This document shows, piece by piece, positions 1 through 10,025 of a stretch of DNA of 64,000 nucleotides. This DNA comes from an uncultured Roseburia sp. Lineage in GTDB: Bacteria; Bacillota; Clostridia; Lachnospirales; Lachnospiraceae. The notes beneath the pieces are model-generated. The model had not been told where the DNA came from. It did no database searches and worked only from the letters and a program-made list of their open reading frames with translations. The stretch spans positions 62,001-126,000 of the forward strand of contig CANPGM010000002.1 in NCBI GenBank assembly GCA_947573605.1, given 5' to 3'. The position numbers and the translations under genes are program-made. The number at the start of each line of letters is the position of its first letter. Within the stretch, counting starts at the first letter, position 1.

Positions 1-549
1 AATATGAGCTCCTGCGAGCGCACAATCCGTTACATGAATCGTATGACGAATGGAAGCCGCAATAATTTGCGTCTCGTAACCATAAATATCAAAAATCTCA
101 GCTATGGTACGGATTAAATCAATTCCCGGCTGGCTTACGTCGTCAAGTCTTCCGAGGAACGGAGAAACGTAGGTCGCTCCGGCTTCTGCGGCAAGCAAAG
201 CCTGGTTTGCAGAAAAAATCAACGTTACATTCGTCTTAATTCCTTCTTTGGAAAGTACTTTAACCGCTTTTAAGCCCTCTACCGTCATAGGAATCTTTAC
301 AACCATATTCTTATGAATTGCTGCGATTTCACGTCCTTCTTTAATCATTCCTTCCGCGTCTACTGTCGTCGCCTTAACTTCCCCGCTGATTGGTCCGTCA
401 ACAATAGACGTAATTTCTTTGATTACCTCATTAAAATCTCTTCCTTCCTTTGCAATCAGGGAAGGATTGGTCGTAACGCCACAGATTACCCCCATATCAT
501 TTGCTTTACGGATATCCTCTACATTTGCAGTGTCAATAAAAAATTTCAT
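1..549 (-). CDS. fsa: Fructose-6-phosphate aldolase / transaldolase-like protein (3' end cut by window)
   Basis: Cytoplasmic class I aldolase of the small transaldolase family (FSA/TalC), acting on C3 donors and glyceraldehyde-3-phosphate or related sugars. 183 codons are visible, beginning [13 protein letters not shown]; the family is about 215-220 residues, so roughly 30 C-terminal residues lie outside the window. Visible family signatures are VTTNPSL near residue 26 and VVKIPMT, whose Lys85 sits where the Schiff-base lysine of FSA is. The start at 549 follows a purine-rich AAAGGAGAAG-like ribosome site. It lies 94 bp downstream of the FGGY kinase on the same strand and is probably co-transcribed, which suggests a shared pentose or deoxy-sugar route. 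Whether it is an aldolase or a true transaldolase cannot be told from sequence alone. Confidence 0.9.
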   Translation of the reverse strand, partial: MKFFIDTANVEDIRKANDMGVICGVTTNPSLIAKEGRDFNEVIKEITSIVDGPISGEVKATTVDAEGMIKEGREIAAIHKNMVVKIPMTVEGLKAVKVLSKEGIKTNVTLIFSANQALLAAEAGATYVSPFLGRLDDVSQPGIDLIRTIAEIFDIYGYETQIIAASIRHTIHVTDCALAGAHI

Positions 550-642
550 CGCATTCTTCTCCTTTTCTTTTTTTGCGTGCTCGTGCACAGTACTTATATT
601 CTTATCTTATTATGTAACGGAAAAAAAATCAATAACTATTTT

Positions 643-2232
643 TTATAATGCATGAATTATTGCCTTTTCCGCTGCAATCGCTTCCTTATATCGTGCAAGG
701 TAAGAATCGAACCCTTCCACATCCGGCTTCTCCGGCTGCACGATATCCGCTTTTACTTTGGAAAATACCTTTTCCCTTAAAAAGCGCTCTAATGTTTCTC
801 CCTCTTCCCGATTCTTCCGATAAGCAGCCAAAAGCGCCATTCCCCAGGGACCGCCCTCTCCGGCCGTTTCCATAACTGCTACGGGCGCATTTAAAGCGGC
901 GGCAAGAATACGCTGTCCCACACCTTTTGTCTTAAAAAAACCGCCGTGACCGTAAATGGTATCCGCCTTAACCCGCTCTTCTTTAAACAAAATATCACAG
1001 CCTATTTTCAGCGCGGCAAGCGACGCATACAAATGTGTCCGCATAAAATTAGCAAGCGTCAGACGCGCGTCAGGTCTTCTTGCCAAAAGCGGCCTGCCCT
1101 CATTTAATCCTATCACAGGCTCGCCGGAAAGACAATTAAAGGAAACAAGACCTCCTCCGTCCTTCTCTCCCTCCAACGCTTTCTGATATAGTGCGGTAAA
1201 CATTCTGTCTTTGTCTATGGAAATCCCCATACTCTCCGCAAACTCTCCGAAAAGCCCGGCCCACGCATTCAAATCAGACGTGCAATTGTTACAGTGCACC
1301 ATTGCAACCGTCTCTCCGGACGGCGTCGTCACAAGGTCGAGTTCTTTATGAACCGACTTTAGCGCTTCCTCCAGTACTACCATTGCAAATACCGAAGTTC
1401 CGGCTGATACATTGCCAGTACGTATCCCCACCGAATTCGTAGCTGCCATTCCGGTTCCGGCGTCCCCTTCCGGAGGCGCAAGCATAATCCCTGCTTCGAG
1501 ACAATGATCCGGATCTAAAAGTGCGGCTCCCTCTTCCGTCAGCAATCCGGCCGCCTCTCCGGCAAGACGCACCTGCGGCAATATCTCTTCCAGCCTCCAC
1601 GGATATGCGTCAACTCCTTCCAATGCGTTAAATTGCTCCATCATCTTCCGATTGTAATTTCCCTTCTTTGAGTCAATCGGAAACATGCCGGAAGCCTCTC
1701 CGACCCCAAGCACCTTTTCTCCGGTCAGCTTCCAGTGTATATACCCTGCAAGCGTCGTCAAATATCTGATTTTACCGACATGTTCCTCCTGATTTAAAAT
1801 TGCCTGATACAAATGGGCAATACTCCATCTCTGCGGAATATGAAAACCGAACGTCTCCGTAAGCTTTTCGGAAGCCTCCGACGTCATCGTATTTCTCCAG
1901 GTACGAAACGGAACAAGCAGCTCTCCGTTTGCATCAAACGCCATATAACCATGCATCATGCCGGAAAAACCGATTGCGCCAAGCCGCTTAATCGATACTC
2001 CGTATTTATTTTTGACATCATTTGAAAGCGTCTGATAACAATGTCTAAGCCCTTCCCAGACATCTGTCAAATCATAGGTCCATATTCCATTCTCCAAACG
2101 GTTCTCCCACTCGTGTGAACCCGACGCAATCGGCCGGTAATCATCCCCTGTCAGAACCGCTTTAATTCTTGTAGAACCAAATTCAATGCCAAGTATCGCA
2201 TTTCCGCTTTCAATGATTTCCTTTTCCTTCAT
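643..2232 (-). CDS. FGGY-family carbohydrate kinase
   Basis: ATP-dependent sugar kinase of the FGGY family, cytoplasmic, likely for a pentulose (xylulose/ribulose type). The N-terminal phosphate loop reads [13 protein letters not shown], with Glu where the usual motif has Asp; the first actin-like lobe contains GFSGMMHGY, the second [15 protein letters not shown] and a late [14 protein letters not shown] adenosine-type motif. About 529 residues, normal for the family. An in-frame start 31 codons upstream exists, but the ATG at 2232 has GGAGGGAG at good distance and starts where homologues start. It precedes the FSA-type aldolase, so the pair probably phosphorylates and then cleaves or rearranges a sugar. 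The exact substrate is not determinable; L-ribulokinase or xylulokinase are the best guesses. Confidence 0.85.
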   Translation of the reverse strand: MKEKEIIESGNAILGIEFGSTRIKAVLTGDDYRPIASGSHEWENRLENGIWTYDLTDVWEGLRHCYQTLSNDVKNKYGVSIKRLGAIGFSGMMHGYMAFDANGELLVPFRTWRNTMTSEASEKLTETFGFHIPQRWSIAHLYQAILNQEEHVGKIRYLTTLAGYIHWKLTGEKVLGVGEASGMFPIDSKKGNYNRKMMEQFNALEGVDAYPWRLEEILPQVRLAGEAAGLLTEEGAALLDPDHCLEAGIMLAPPEGDAGTGMAATNSVGIRTGNVSAGTSVFAMVVLEEALKSVHKELDLVTTPSGETVAMVHCNNCTSDLNAWAGLFGEFAESMGISIDKDRMFTALYQKALEGEKDGGGLVSFNCLSGEPVIGLNEGRPLLARRPDARLTLANFMRTHLYASLAALKIGCDILFKEERVKADTIYGHGGFFKTKGVGQRILAAALNAPVAVMETAGEGGPWGMALLAAYRKNREEGETLERFLREKVFSKVKADIVQPEKPDVEGFDSYLARYKEAIAAEKAIIHAL

Positions 2233-2304
2233 ATCGTAATTCACTCCCTCCGTAAAAAATTTCTCCCACTCTTTGCATTCGTTTTGCGCCCCACTATTCT
2301 GAAA

Positions 2305-2368
2305 AGTAAAAAGAAGCTGTCGCAAAATACAGCGCTCACACTATATCGTTTTGCAACAGCCTCTTCTC
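2305..2368 (-). terminator. Rho-independent terminator after hybrid kinase
   Basis: On the minus strand an imperfect stem (GAAGAGGCTGTTGCAAAA pairing with TTTTGCGACAGCTTC) is followed by a T-rich run. It closes the long signalling operon whose last gene ends at 2394 and separates it from the sugar kinase. Confidence 0.8.
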
Positions 2369-2393
2369 CTTATTCATCTTCTTTCCATATTTG

Positions 2394-4937
2394 CTACCCC
2401 AGATATTTTTGCAGGATACGCGTGCATTCTTTAATATCAAGCGGCTTTGGAATATGCGCATCCATACCGACTTCCATACAATGTTGTGCATCATCCGAAA
2501 AAGCGTCCGCCGTCATCGCAATGATCGGCAGATCGTTGTCCGGACGGTTTAAAGCACGGATTGCTACCGTAGCGTCATAACCGTTCATAATCGGCATACG
2601 GATATCCATCAGGATCGCATCATACGTGCCAACCTCTGATTTTTCAAACATTTCCACGCATTCTTTCCCGTTCTCCGCACGTTCCAGCTCAAGGCCAAAG
2701 ATAGATAGAATTTCGCTTACAACCTCCCAGTTAATATCCATATCCTCCGCCAGAAGAATTCTCTTACCTGAAAAATCCACATCCTGCGTTCCTTCTTCTT
2801 TTACATTGCTGTATCCTTCTATGTACTGCCTTAGCCGTTCATACAAGGTAGACTTAAACAGCGGTTTCGATATAAACCCTTCGATAGAAACACTGCTGAT
2901 CTCTTCTTCAATCTCACTCCAGTCATATGCGGAAATCAAAAATACCGGAAGATCTTTGCTTACATTATCCCGGATTTCGTGTATCATTTTTATCCCGTCC
3001 ATTCCGGGCATTTTCCAGTCAACCAAAACAAAATGATAATCTTCTTTCCGATTGTGACGCTCAACAATCATCTGCAGCGCCTTGACGCCGTCCAACACAC
3101 CTTCCGCATGAACGCCAAGCTCTTCCAGCGTATCAACCGCACTGTCGCAAAGCTGCTTGTTATCATCCACCACCAGTATGTTCCATTCCGGAAGCTTCAT
3201 CGAATCTTCACTGATTTCCGCCTTCTTCAAATCAATCGTTACATGGAAGGTACTTCCCTGATTCTTCTCACTCTTAAGTTCAATGGTTCCCCCCATAAGT
3301 TCAACAATTCGTTTTGTAATAGACATTCCAAGTCCGGCGCCGACTATATGATGAACCTCATCGGTTTCCTCTCTTGAAAACGTGTCCCAAATCTTCTCCT
3401 GGAACTCCTGTGACATTCCGATTCCCGTATCGGCTACCAGAAAATGAGTTCGTACATAATCCTCTCCCATCTCAGACGGCTCCTGATTTACATGGACATC
3501 AATCCTGCCGCCCTCCTGCGTATATTTAACCGCATTTGACAAAAGGTTTAATAATACCTGATTCAGCCGCACGCCGTCACAGTAAACGTTTTCCGTCTGA
3601 ATGCGCTGAATAAAGATATCAAAATACTGATTTTTTGCCTTCACCTGCGGCTGCATAATATTTACTATATCATCCATTGCATCCCGCAAAGACATCGGAA
3701 CAACGCTCAGTACCATCTTGCCGCTCTCAATTTTCGACATATCCAATACATCGTTAATTAATCCAAGCAAATGTTTACTTGACAATCTAACTTTACCCAG
3801 GCAGTCCTCGACCCTCATGGGATCGTTTACGTTTTTCAACGCAATTTCCGTCATACCGATAATCGCATTCATCGGCGTACGTATATCATGACTCATGCTT
3901 GACAAAAACTCACTTTTGGCCAGATTGGCCTGCTCTGCTTCTTCTCTGGCAACCACAACCTCTTTAATCTGCCGCTGCACCAGACGATAATAAAGATATA
4001 CAATGATCAGCATGGCTCCCAGAATTACCAGCATAGACGCCAGCATAATCACAATACGCATCGTATCCAGCTGGGATACCGCCTCTTCCATAAAATTATT
4101 CGGCATAACCGAAATCAGATACCAGCTTGAATTATCGGAAAGCGGCGCACAGTAAATGTTTCTCTTCTGTCCGTCAATGGAAACCATCTCCGAGTACGGT
4201 TCGTTTGTATTAATAGACTCTTTAAAAAGCATCACATAGTCTTCCGCACTTTTATTCTCAAATGGCTCATATGTCTCTCTGATACGATCAAAATAGTTCT
4301 CCCGATACGCATCTGCATTTCTTATTACAAAATTTCCGTTTTTATCAATGATATGAAAATATACGGCAGACTCATCTTCAGCCAAAAAAAGTTCTTCATT
4401 CAGATATTCCATAGGCAGTCCGACCATCAACGCCGCGCTGCTGCCTCCGCTTTTCATCGGATAAACGGCATCCACGCCCAGTACTAAATATTTATTTCCC
4501 TGTGCATCCGAAGCCCGCATCACAATCTCGCCATTCTCTTCAAGCGAATGCATCAATTCATGCGGATCGACAATCCCCAATTTCTGCCCATAGACGGTCT
4601 CGATCTCGCCGTTTTCCGCACATAACCCAAGATATGCAAACCCTCTGATCGAAGCGCTGGTCATTAGTTCCTCCAGCATTTCTTCGTTATATTCTGCCGT
4701 CTCCGGCGGTGTGCGCTCAATAATTCCCTCTATCTGGGACATTCGCAAACCGATAACTGTCTGAAACTTTTGCTGAATCTGAAGATTCATTTCCGCCATA
4801 TAAGTCGTACTGATATCTGCAATCGACTGCTCTGTTCTTTTTTCCATAAAAAAAATCAGCCAGATAAAAATAAGAGCACAAATTACAACTACGCCGCATA
4901 CACTTCGCCTGAAAAAATTTCTTGTCTTTTTATCCAT
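2394..4937 (-). CDS. Membrane hybrid sensor histidine kinase with two receiver domains
   Basis: Membrane-bound hybrid kinase of about 847 residues. Visible order: TM1 around 13-31, an extracytoplasmic sensor of about 265 residues (Cache-like by layout, inferred), TM2 around 295-317, a HisKA domain with the H-box MSHDIRTPMNAIIG (His about 350), an HATPase with N-box NLLSNAVKY and G-boxes DTGIGM and GAGLGMSI, then receiver 1 (VLVDWKMPGMDG) and receiver 2 ([12 protein letters not shown]). The ATG at 4937 has GGAG six bases upstream; a TTG four codons earlier lacks a site of its own. It is the last gene of the chemotaxis/phosphorelay block and lies 63 bp below the stand-alone Hpt protein, a natural partner for a hybrid kinase that has no Hpt domain of its own. 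The ligand is unknown. Confidence 0.9.
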   Translation of the reverse strand: MDKKTRNFFRRSVCGVVVICALIFIWLIFFMEKRTEQSIADISTTYMAEMNLQIQQKFQTVIGLRMSQIEGIIERTPPETAEYNEEMLEELMTSASIRGFAYLGLCAENGEIETVYGQKLGIVDPHELMHSLEENGEIVMRASDAQGNKYLVLGVDAVYPMKSGGSSAALMVGLPMEYLNEELFLAEDESAVYFHIIDKNGNFVIRNADAYRENYFDRIRETYEPFENKSAEDYVMLFKESINTNEPYSEMVSIDGQKRNIYCAPLSDNSSWYLISVMPNNFMEEAVSQLDTMRIVIMLASMLVILGAMLIIVYLYYRLVQRQIKEVVVAREEAEQANLAKSEFLSSMSHDIRTPMNAIIGMTEIALKNVNDPMRVEDCLGKVRLSSKHLLGLINDVLDMSKIESGKMVLSVVPMSLRDAMDDIVNIMQPQVKAKNQYFDIFIQRIQTENVYCDGVRLNQVLLNLLSNAVKYTQEGGRIDVHVNQEPSEMGEDYVRTHFLVADTGIGMSQEFQEKIWDTFSREETDEVHHIVGAGLGMSITKRIVELMGGTIELKSEKNQGSTFHVTIDLKKAEISEDSMKLPEWNILVVDDNKQLCDSAVDTLEELGVHAEGVLDGVKALQMIVERHNRKEDYHFVLVDWKMPGMDGIKMIHEIRDNVSKDLPVFLISAYDWSEIEEEISSVSIEGFISKPLFKSTLYERLRQYIEGYSNVKEEGTQDVDFSGKRILLAEDMDINWEVVSEILSIFGLELERAENGKECVEMFEKSEVGTYDAILMDIRMPIMNGYDATVAIRALNRPDNDLPIIAMTADAFSDDAQHCMEVGMDAHIPKPLDIKECTRILQKYLG

Positions 4938-5000
4938 ATTCCTCTCCAAATTATTCCGGTGTAAAGTGCCGGACAGCCTTCCAAAGTGCCGAATCCGTCC

Positions 5001-5354
5001 TTATTCCTGATATTTCTCAATACATGAAACGATTTCCTCCTGAACAGGCAGAACCTTTACAAGAATCGCTCGCGCCTCCTCCGGCTGTCCTGCGCGCAGA
5101 AGATTCACAATCTCAGTATAAGCCTCATATATCGGAGTAATTGACAGGTTTCCCGCCGTACCTTTAATCGCATGCGTTTTTTCGATTGCCTCCGTACAGT
5201 CCGAAGCGTCAAAATCCGCCGAAACAGCATGTGCTTTAATGGTCTTTAAAAAAGATCCGAGCAGTCTTTTGTAAAGCGTTTCATTTCCGTTCAGGCGCTT
5301 TAAACCTCCGTCAATATCCACACCAAGAGCTTTCAGCTCATCGAATAAATCCAT
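5001..5354 (-). CDS. Stand-alone Hpt (histidine phosphotransfer) protein
   Basis: A 117-residue four-helix Hpt protein. The phosphorylatable His is in EKTHAIKGTAGNL near residue 61, the classic Hpt signature. It has no membrane segment and no kinase domain, so it should shuttle phosphate between receivers in the cytoplasm. A strong AAAGGAGG lies just before the ATG. It sits between the short-ectodomain chemoreceptor and the two-receiver hybrid kinase, and no other free Hpt is visible in the cluster, so it may link the hybrid kinase to the HD-GYP regulators further up. That routing is inference; the family assignment is firm. Confidence 0.9.
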   Translation of the reverse strand: MDLFDELKALGVDIDGGLKRLNGNETLYKRLLGSFLKTIKAHAVSADFDASDCTEAIEKTHAIKGTAGNLSITPIYEAYTEIVNLLRAGQPEEARAILVKVLPVQEEIVSCIEKYQE

Positions 5355-5379
5355 CTCATGTTCCTCCTTTTTACATACA

Positions 5380-5432
5380 TAAACAGACGGACACAGGAAT
5401 CCTGCTTCCTGTGCCTCGCCTATTGATTCATT
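5380..5432 (-). terminator. Hairpin between chemoreceptor and hpt genes
   Basis: On the minus strand CACAGGAA and TTCCTGTG form an 8-bp perfect stem with a 6-base loop, followed by only a weak T-rich stretch. It could attenuate read-through into the hpt-hybrid kinase pair or be a processing site; a full terminator is not certain. Confidence 0.45.
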
Positions 5433-5465
5433 GCAATGAATATATTAAAACTGAGTTTCTATTGT

Positions 5466-6830
5466 TTAATATTTTCCGAAATCGTCGTCTAAAGAAATGA
5501 TTGGTTCATTAGAAGCGGAACCCGACATCATCGGCGCCGGCGCCGGAGACGAGCTTCTAAAAGAACTGTCCGCATTGCCTGCACCCAGATTATAAATTGA
5601 AAGCATATCGCGCATTCTTGAAGCCTGATTGGACAGCTCTTCACTTGCAGCTGCACACTGTTCGCTGGTAGCCGAATTGGTCTGTACTACCTGTGATACC
5701 TGTGAAATAGCCTGTTCAATCTGTGCTACTGCAGTTGCCTGATAATTGGAAGACTCTGCAATACCGTTGATAATGCCTTCGCTCTCTCTAACTTCATTTG
5801 AAATAATTTCAAGCGCCTTTGCCGTATCGTTTGCAATCTTAGAACCGGAGCTTACTTTGTTTATAGAATCCTCAATGAGTTCAGCCGTCTCTGCCGCAGC
5901 AGCAGCGCTCTTTGCTGCAAGACTTCTGACTTCCTCCGCTACAACGGCAAAACCTTTTCCTGCTTCGCCTGCTCTTGCTGCCTCAACTGCCGCATTTAAT
6001 GCAAGTATATTGGTCTGGAACGCAATATCGTCGATAACCTTGATAATTTTAGAAATACTTTCGGAAGATTTGTTGATATCCTCCATCGCAGTTACCATAT
6101 CTTCCATCTGTCTGTTACCATTCTTTACATCATCAATTGCACGCGCAACCAGCCCTGCCGCCTCATTTGCCTGTTCTGCATTCTGTTTTGTCTTATCAGC
6201 AATTTCGTCGATAGAAGCCGTAATCTCCTGAATTGCACTGGCCTGCTCCGTAGATCCCTGTGCCAGCGCCTGGCTTGCGCTTGCCACCTGTGAAGAACTG
6301 ATCGTTACCTGCGAACCTGCGTCACTGATATTGGAAAGCGCGTTAAAGTTATCATCTACCAGCTTCTTTAAAGAATTGCCGAGCAAATCATCCTGGGATT
6401 TCGGATTTACTCTGATTGTCAGATTACCGTTTGAAACTTCCTCTGCAATATGAGCCTGATATTTAATATTCTCAATTACTTTTGTATACTCGTCTACAAG
6501 AACGCCAAATTCGTCATTGTTATATTTTATCAGATTAATATCAACGTGTCCCATAGCGATCTCTTTCGCCGCATCAGATAGCTGCTGCACAGATTTTTCT
6601 ATCGTGCGGATTAAAGCCGCTGCCACCCATACCGTAATAATAATAGACACAGCCGCAATAGCAACGGTAAAAATAGTAGAATTACGCATGTAATTTTCCT
6701 GTTCTTCCAGGTTGATAATCCTGGCCGCCACATGTGTCGTCTTATTACCAAGATACATATTAATCAAAGTGAGTAAAATAGGGATTGCATAACCCAATAT
6801 CAATTTCGTTTTCATCTTCATGTTTTTCAT
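5466..6830 (-). CDS. Methyl-accepting chemotaxis protein with a very short ectodomain
   Basis: Chemoreceptor of 454 residues. TM1 spans about 10-27 and TM2 about 52-74, leaving only some 24 residues between them, too small for a periplasmic-type sensor domain. A HAMP-like region follows (about 75-170), then the long cytoplasmic coiled coil with the conserved hairpin tip [20 protein letters not shown] and the [12 protein letters not shown] motif that contacts CheA and CheW. The tail is Ser/Pro-rich and ends SLDDDFGKY. The start at 6830 has GAGAGG nine bases upstream. It is 19 bp below cheW in the che operon. Sensing is probably by the membrane, the HAMP region or a partner rather than by an extracellular ligand domain. 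Confidence 0.93.
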   Translation of the reverse strand: MKNMKMKTKLILGYAIPILLTLINMYLGNKTTHVAARIINLEEQENYMRNSTIFTVAIAAVSIIITVWVAAALIRTIEKSVQQLSDAAKEIAMGHVDINLIKYNNDEFGVLVDEYTKVIENIKYQAHIAEEVSNGNLTIRVNPKSQDDLLGNSLKKLVDDNFNALSNISDAGSQVTISSSQVASASQALAQGSTEQASAIQEITASIDEIADKTKQNAEQANEAAGLVARAIDDVKNGNRQMEDMVTAMEDINKSSESISKIIKVIDDIAFQTNILALNAAVEAARAGEAGKGFAVVAEEVRSLAAKSAAAAAETAELIEDSINKVSSGSKIANDTAKALEIISNEVRESEGIINGIAESSNYQATAVAQIEQAISQVSQVVQTNSATSEQCAAASEELSNQASRMRDMLSIYNLGAGNADSSFRSSSPAPAPMMSGSASNEPIISLDDDFGKY

Positions 6831-6849
6831 AGTTATCTACCTCTCAATC

Positions 6850-7392
6850 TTATTCTGCAATTATATCGGCAGTCTGCTGATCAGCGGCCGACAGTTCATC
6901 ATCATTTAAAAGCCTATCCGGATCCAGCAGAAGCTTAACGGAATCTCCTACTTTACCGATGCCATATACATATTTGCGTTCGATCCTGTCGGTACGCCCA
7001 ATAGACGGCGGAGGTAAAATGTTTTCTTCTTTGATTTCGACTACTTCCGCAATCTTTTCAACGATCAATCCGACCATTGTACTCTTAACATTAACAACAA
7101 TAATGCAGGTTCTGTCATTATACTCAAGCGGCTCCTGCCTGAAGCGAAGACGCACATCAATAACGGGAATCACCTTTCCGCGCAGATTAATAAGCCCCTT
7201 GATATAATTCTCTGTTTCCGGAACCTCCGTAATCGTCTGAATCTGAATAATCTCATTCACATGCTGAATCTTCAGACCGAAATATTCGTTTCCCGATTTA
7301 AAGGTCATATACTTGCCCTTTTGTTCTTCATGCTCATCGGATAAAACCATATCTCCCTCAGCCTGCTTCATCAGCTCGCCCGTTTCACTCAT
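6850..7392 (-). CDS. cheW: CheW chemotaxis adaptor
   Basis: A 180-residue CheW-like protein that couples chemoreceptors to CheA. The SH3-like core runs from about residue 28 (YMTFKSGNEYFGLKIQHV) through the ETENYIKGLINLRGKVIPVIDV signature to the VYGIGKVGDSVKLLLD segment. It carries short acidic, disordered tails at both ends that are longer than in minimal CheW proteins. It lies between cheA (28 bp upstream) and a chemoreceptor gene (19 bp downstream) in one operon, the usual array composition. Confidence 0.95.
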   Translation of the reverse strand: MSETGELMKQAEGDMVLSDEHEEQKGKYMTFKSGNEYFGLKIQHVNEIIQIQTITEVPETENYIKGLINLRGKVIPVIDVRLRFRQEPLEYNDRTCIIVVNVKSTMVGLIVEKIAEVVEIKEENILPPPSIGRTDRIERKYVYGIGKVGDSVKLLLDPDRLLNDDELSAADQQTADIIAE

Positions 7393-7420
7393 ATGCTTAT
7401 ACCGTTCCTTTCCATTCGTT

Positions 7421-9577
7421 TTATCCTGTCAGACCGCCCGGGTCCAATATCAGAGCAATACTGCCGTCCCCAAGCTGCGTACAACCGGATAAGCCCTTAA
7501 CCTTCTTAATGTACGAGGGAATCGGCTTTACAACAATTTCCTGTTTGCCTACCAGCTTATCAACAAACAGGCAAACCTTCTTATCTTCTACTTCGACAAT
7601 TACCATCATTCCGTCTTCAATGGTGCCTTCGCATTCCGCCATACCGTACCATTCTCCAAGTCGAAGTACCGGGAAACACTCGCCGCGGATCATGACGTAT
7701 TCGCCGCCGTCCGGCTCATGAATCATCATGTCTTCCTTCACGCGGACAAATTCTTTGATCACCCCTGTTTCAAGAACAAAGGAAGATTTTCCTGTTTCTA
7801 TCACAATACCGTCAATAATTGCGAGTGTAAGCGGAATCTTCAGGCTCATGATACTTCCCATACCGGGCGTGCTGTCGATATCAAGCATTCCACCGATAGC
7901 CTGAATGTTCTGGACTACAACGTCCATTCCCACTCCTCTGCCGGAATATTCCGTTACCTGTTCATTAGTAGAAAAGCCAGGCAACGTAATAAACTGATAA
8001 ATCTCTTTATCCGAATAGGTCGACTCCGCTCTGCTTCCGTCAAGAAGTCCTTTCTTTCTTGCTTTCGCCAGAATTTTCTCACGGTCAAGCCCTTTTCCGT
8101 TGTCCTCTACGCAAATCCAAACCTTTCCGGCCTCCGTCCTTGCGGACAATGTGACCTTACCTTTGCCAGTCTTACCGCTTTCCTTACGCTCCTCGTTTGT
8201 TTCAATACCGTGGTCAACCGCATTTCTTACCAGATGCATCAGCGGATCGGAAATATGCTCGATAATATTCTTATCTACCTCCGTCTGCTCTCCGACCATC
8301 TCAAACTCGATATCCTTTCCAAGCTTTCTGGAAACATCGAATACAATTCGGTTCATTTTCTGGAACGTATTTGTCAGCGGAACCATTCGCATCGACATAA
8401 TTACATTTTGTAGATCAGTAGAAATCTTTGAAAGCTGCGCTGCGGCCTTATTAAAATTGTCAAGGTTCAGCCCCGGAATTTTCAAATCCGAACTCTGCAG
8501 TACTACCTGCTCCGAGATAACCAGCTCTCCAATCAGCTCCATAAGCTGATCCATCTTACTTACATTGACGCTGATAAAAGAAGCCTTTTCTCCCTTTGGC
8601 TTATCTCTCGCCAGCTTCTTCTGTTTTCCGGGTTCCTTAGACTTAATTACAAAATCACCCGGAGCAATTTTTGTTTTATCTTTTTTCTCTGCTTCTTCGT
8701 TCGTTCCTTCAACGGCGTTCTGCGCCCGCGCCTCAATGACCTCAACGCTTGATTCCAGATCAATCTGCGTCTCATGTTCGTCGAAATTAAAGCCCGAAAT
8801 AAACTCGTCTGCAGTACATTCTAAAACGTCTACCTTTTCAATGGCATAACCTTCTCCAATCAGATTATGCACTTCATCCGGCCCGCACTGAGCCTGAAGG
8901 AGAATCCGAAAACCTTCCTTTAAAATCACCTCTCCGCTTTCTTCATCGGAAATAATATCTTCCGGAGAGTATAACAGGTCTTCCGCAACCTCCTTTAATG
9001 CATATACAATTTTATAAGCATGCACGTTTGCCATCTGTGTATCCTGGCAAAATTGAATCGTAATTCGATAAAAACGGCTGTCGCTTGTCGCCACCGGCGC
9101 TATGTAAAACTGCTTTGGCTCCACATGCACATTCTCCGGAGGCAGCTCCTTCCCCTCCTTTACCGCGCCATGCTTAATCTTATTCAGGAACTTATCAAGC
9201 CTTGCAATAAGTTCACTGGAATCTCCGTCAACAGGATCTCCGTTACGGATTTTTTCCATTTCTCCCGAAATAAAATCCTCTACCTCCAGCACATGTTCTA
9301 CCAGTTCCAAATGCGGCACATTCTCGGGATGGGATTCTCTTAAATAGTAGAAGACATCTTCCAGCTTATGCGATACTTTCATAATATCGTCAAACATCAT
9401 AATACCTGACGAACCTTTAATCGTATGCATGGTTCGGAATATTTCGTTGATACTGTCTTCATCAAAACAGTCCGCGTCTTTCTGCTCCAGCACAGTCTCC
9501 TGAAGCTGTTCCAAAAGCTGTCCGTTTTCAAACAGATACATATCAAGCATGTCTTCCGTATTAAATCCTTCAGCCAT
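7421..9577 (-). CDS. cheA: CheA chemotaxis histidine kinase
   Basis: Central kinase of the chemosensory array, 718 residues, cytoplasmic. P1 Hpt domain at the N terminus with the phospho-accepting His51 in FRTMHTIKGSSGIM; a P2-like regulator-binding segment about 165-270; a charged linker about 270-330; P3 dimerization about 335-400 (MDQLMELIGELVISEQ); P4 ATPase with HLVRNAVDHGIE (N-box), DNGKGLD and GRGVGMDVV; and P5, CheW-like, at the C terminus. Preceded by GAAAGGAG. It overlaps no gene and sits between the CheY-like gene and cheW. All residues needed for autophosphorylation are present. Confidence 0.97.
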   Translation of the reverse strand: MAEGFNTEDMLDMYLFENGQLLEQLQETVLEQKDADCFDEDSINEIFRTMHTIKGSSGIMMFDDIMKVSHKLEDVFYYLRESHPENVPHLELVEHVLEVEDFISGEMEKIRNGDPVDGDSSELIARLDKFLNKIKHGAVKEGKELPPENVHVEPKQFYIAPVATSDSRFYRITIQFCQDTQMANVHAYKIVYALKEVAEDLLYSPEDIISDEESGEVILKEGFRILLQAQCGPDEVHNLIGEGYAIEKVDVLECTADEFISGFNFDEHETQIDLESSVEVIEARAQNAVEGTNEEAEKKDKTKIAPGDFVIKSKEPGKQKKLARDKPKGEKASFISVNVSKMDQLMELIGELVISEQVVLQSSDLKIPGLNLDNFNKAAAQLSKISTDLQNVIMSMRMVPLTNTFQKMNRIVFDVSRKLGKDIEFEMVGEQTEVDKNIIEHISDPLMHLVRNAVDHGIETNEERKESGKTGKGKVTLSARTEAGKVWICVEDNGKGLDREKILAKARKKGLLDGSRAESTYSDKEIYQFITLPGFSTNEQVTEYSGRGVGMDVVVQNIQAIGGMLDIDSTPGMGSIMSLKIPLTLAIIDGIVIETGKSSFVLETGVIKEFVRVKEDMMIHEPDGGEYVMIRGECFPVLRLGEWYGMAECEGTIEDGMMVIVEVEDKKVCLFVDKLVGKQEIVVKPIPSYIKKVKGLSGCTQLGDGSIALILDPGGLTG

Positions 9578-9620
9578 ATCATTCTCCTTTCCTGCGTATT
9601 TCCAGTAATTTCTTTATAGT

Positions 9621-10013
9621 TTAAATCAGGTTCAGTTTTTTCAGTGCCTGCTCAAACCTCTTTTGATCGATAGGCTTGCCGGAGTAAATCGTACAGCCCA
9701 AGTCGAAAGCCATCTTTACATTCCTCTCTTCATTTAAGGCTGTTGTCATAATCACCTTAACCGCCTTATCTTCCGAAATATTTTTTTCCTTTTCAAGGTT
9801 GCGGATCCCCACAAGCGCCTGATAACCGTCCATTACCGGCATCATAACATCCAGACATACCAGATCGTACGGCTCCTCGTCTTCCAACGCCATCATAAAC
9901 GCGTCTACCGCTTCCATTCCGTCGACGGTCACATCGCATTCTCCATACTTTGAGAGAAAGTTTGCCATAAATTTTCTTGTTGCAAAATCATCTTCCGCCA
10001 ATAAAATTTTCAT
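9621..10013 (-). CDS. Single-domain response regulator (CheY-like)
   Basis: A 130-residue receiver-only protein. The acidic pocket is EDD near the N terminus, the phosphorylation site Asp55 in LVCLDVMMPVMDG, Thr in VIMTTALN and Lys in YSGKPID; all CheY catalytic residues are present. It lies between cheB and cheA and so is probably the output regulator for this array. Receiver-only proteins of this length with an LAEDD start can also act as phosphate sinks, and no flagellar switch gene is in view, so calling it cheY outright is inference. Confidence 0.85.
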   Translation of the reverse strand: MKILLAEDDFATRKFMANFLSKYGECDVTVDGMEAVDAFMMALEDEEPYDLVCLDVMMPVMDGYQALVGIRNLEKEKNISEDKAVKVIMTTALNEERNVKMAFDLGCTIYSGKPIDQKRFEQALKKLNLI

Positions 10014-10025
10014 ATTACTGCTCCT

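Noticed and set aside
5746..6231. 161-codon plus-strand frame opposite the chemoreceptor
   Set aside because: Low-complexity Ser/Ala-rich shadow of the receptor coiled coil, no ribosome site.
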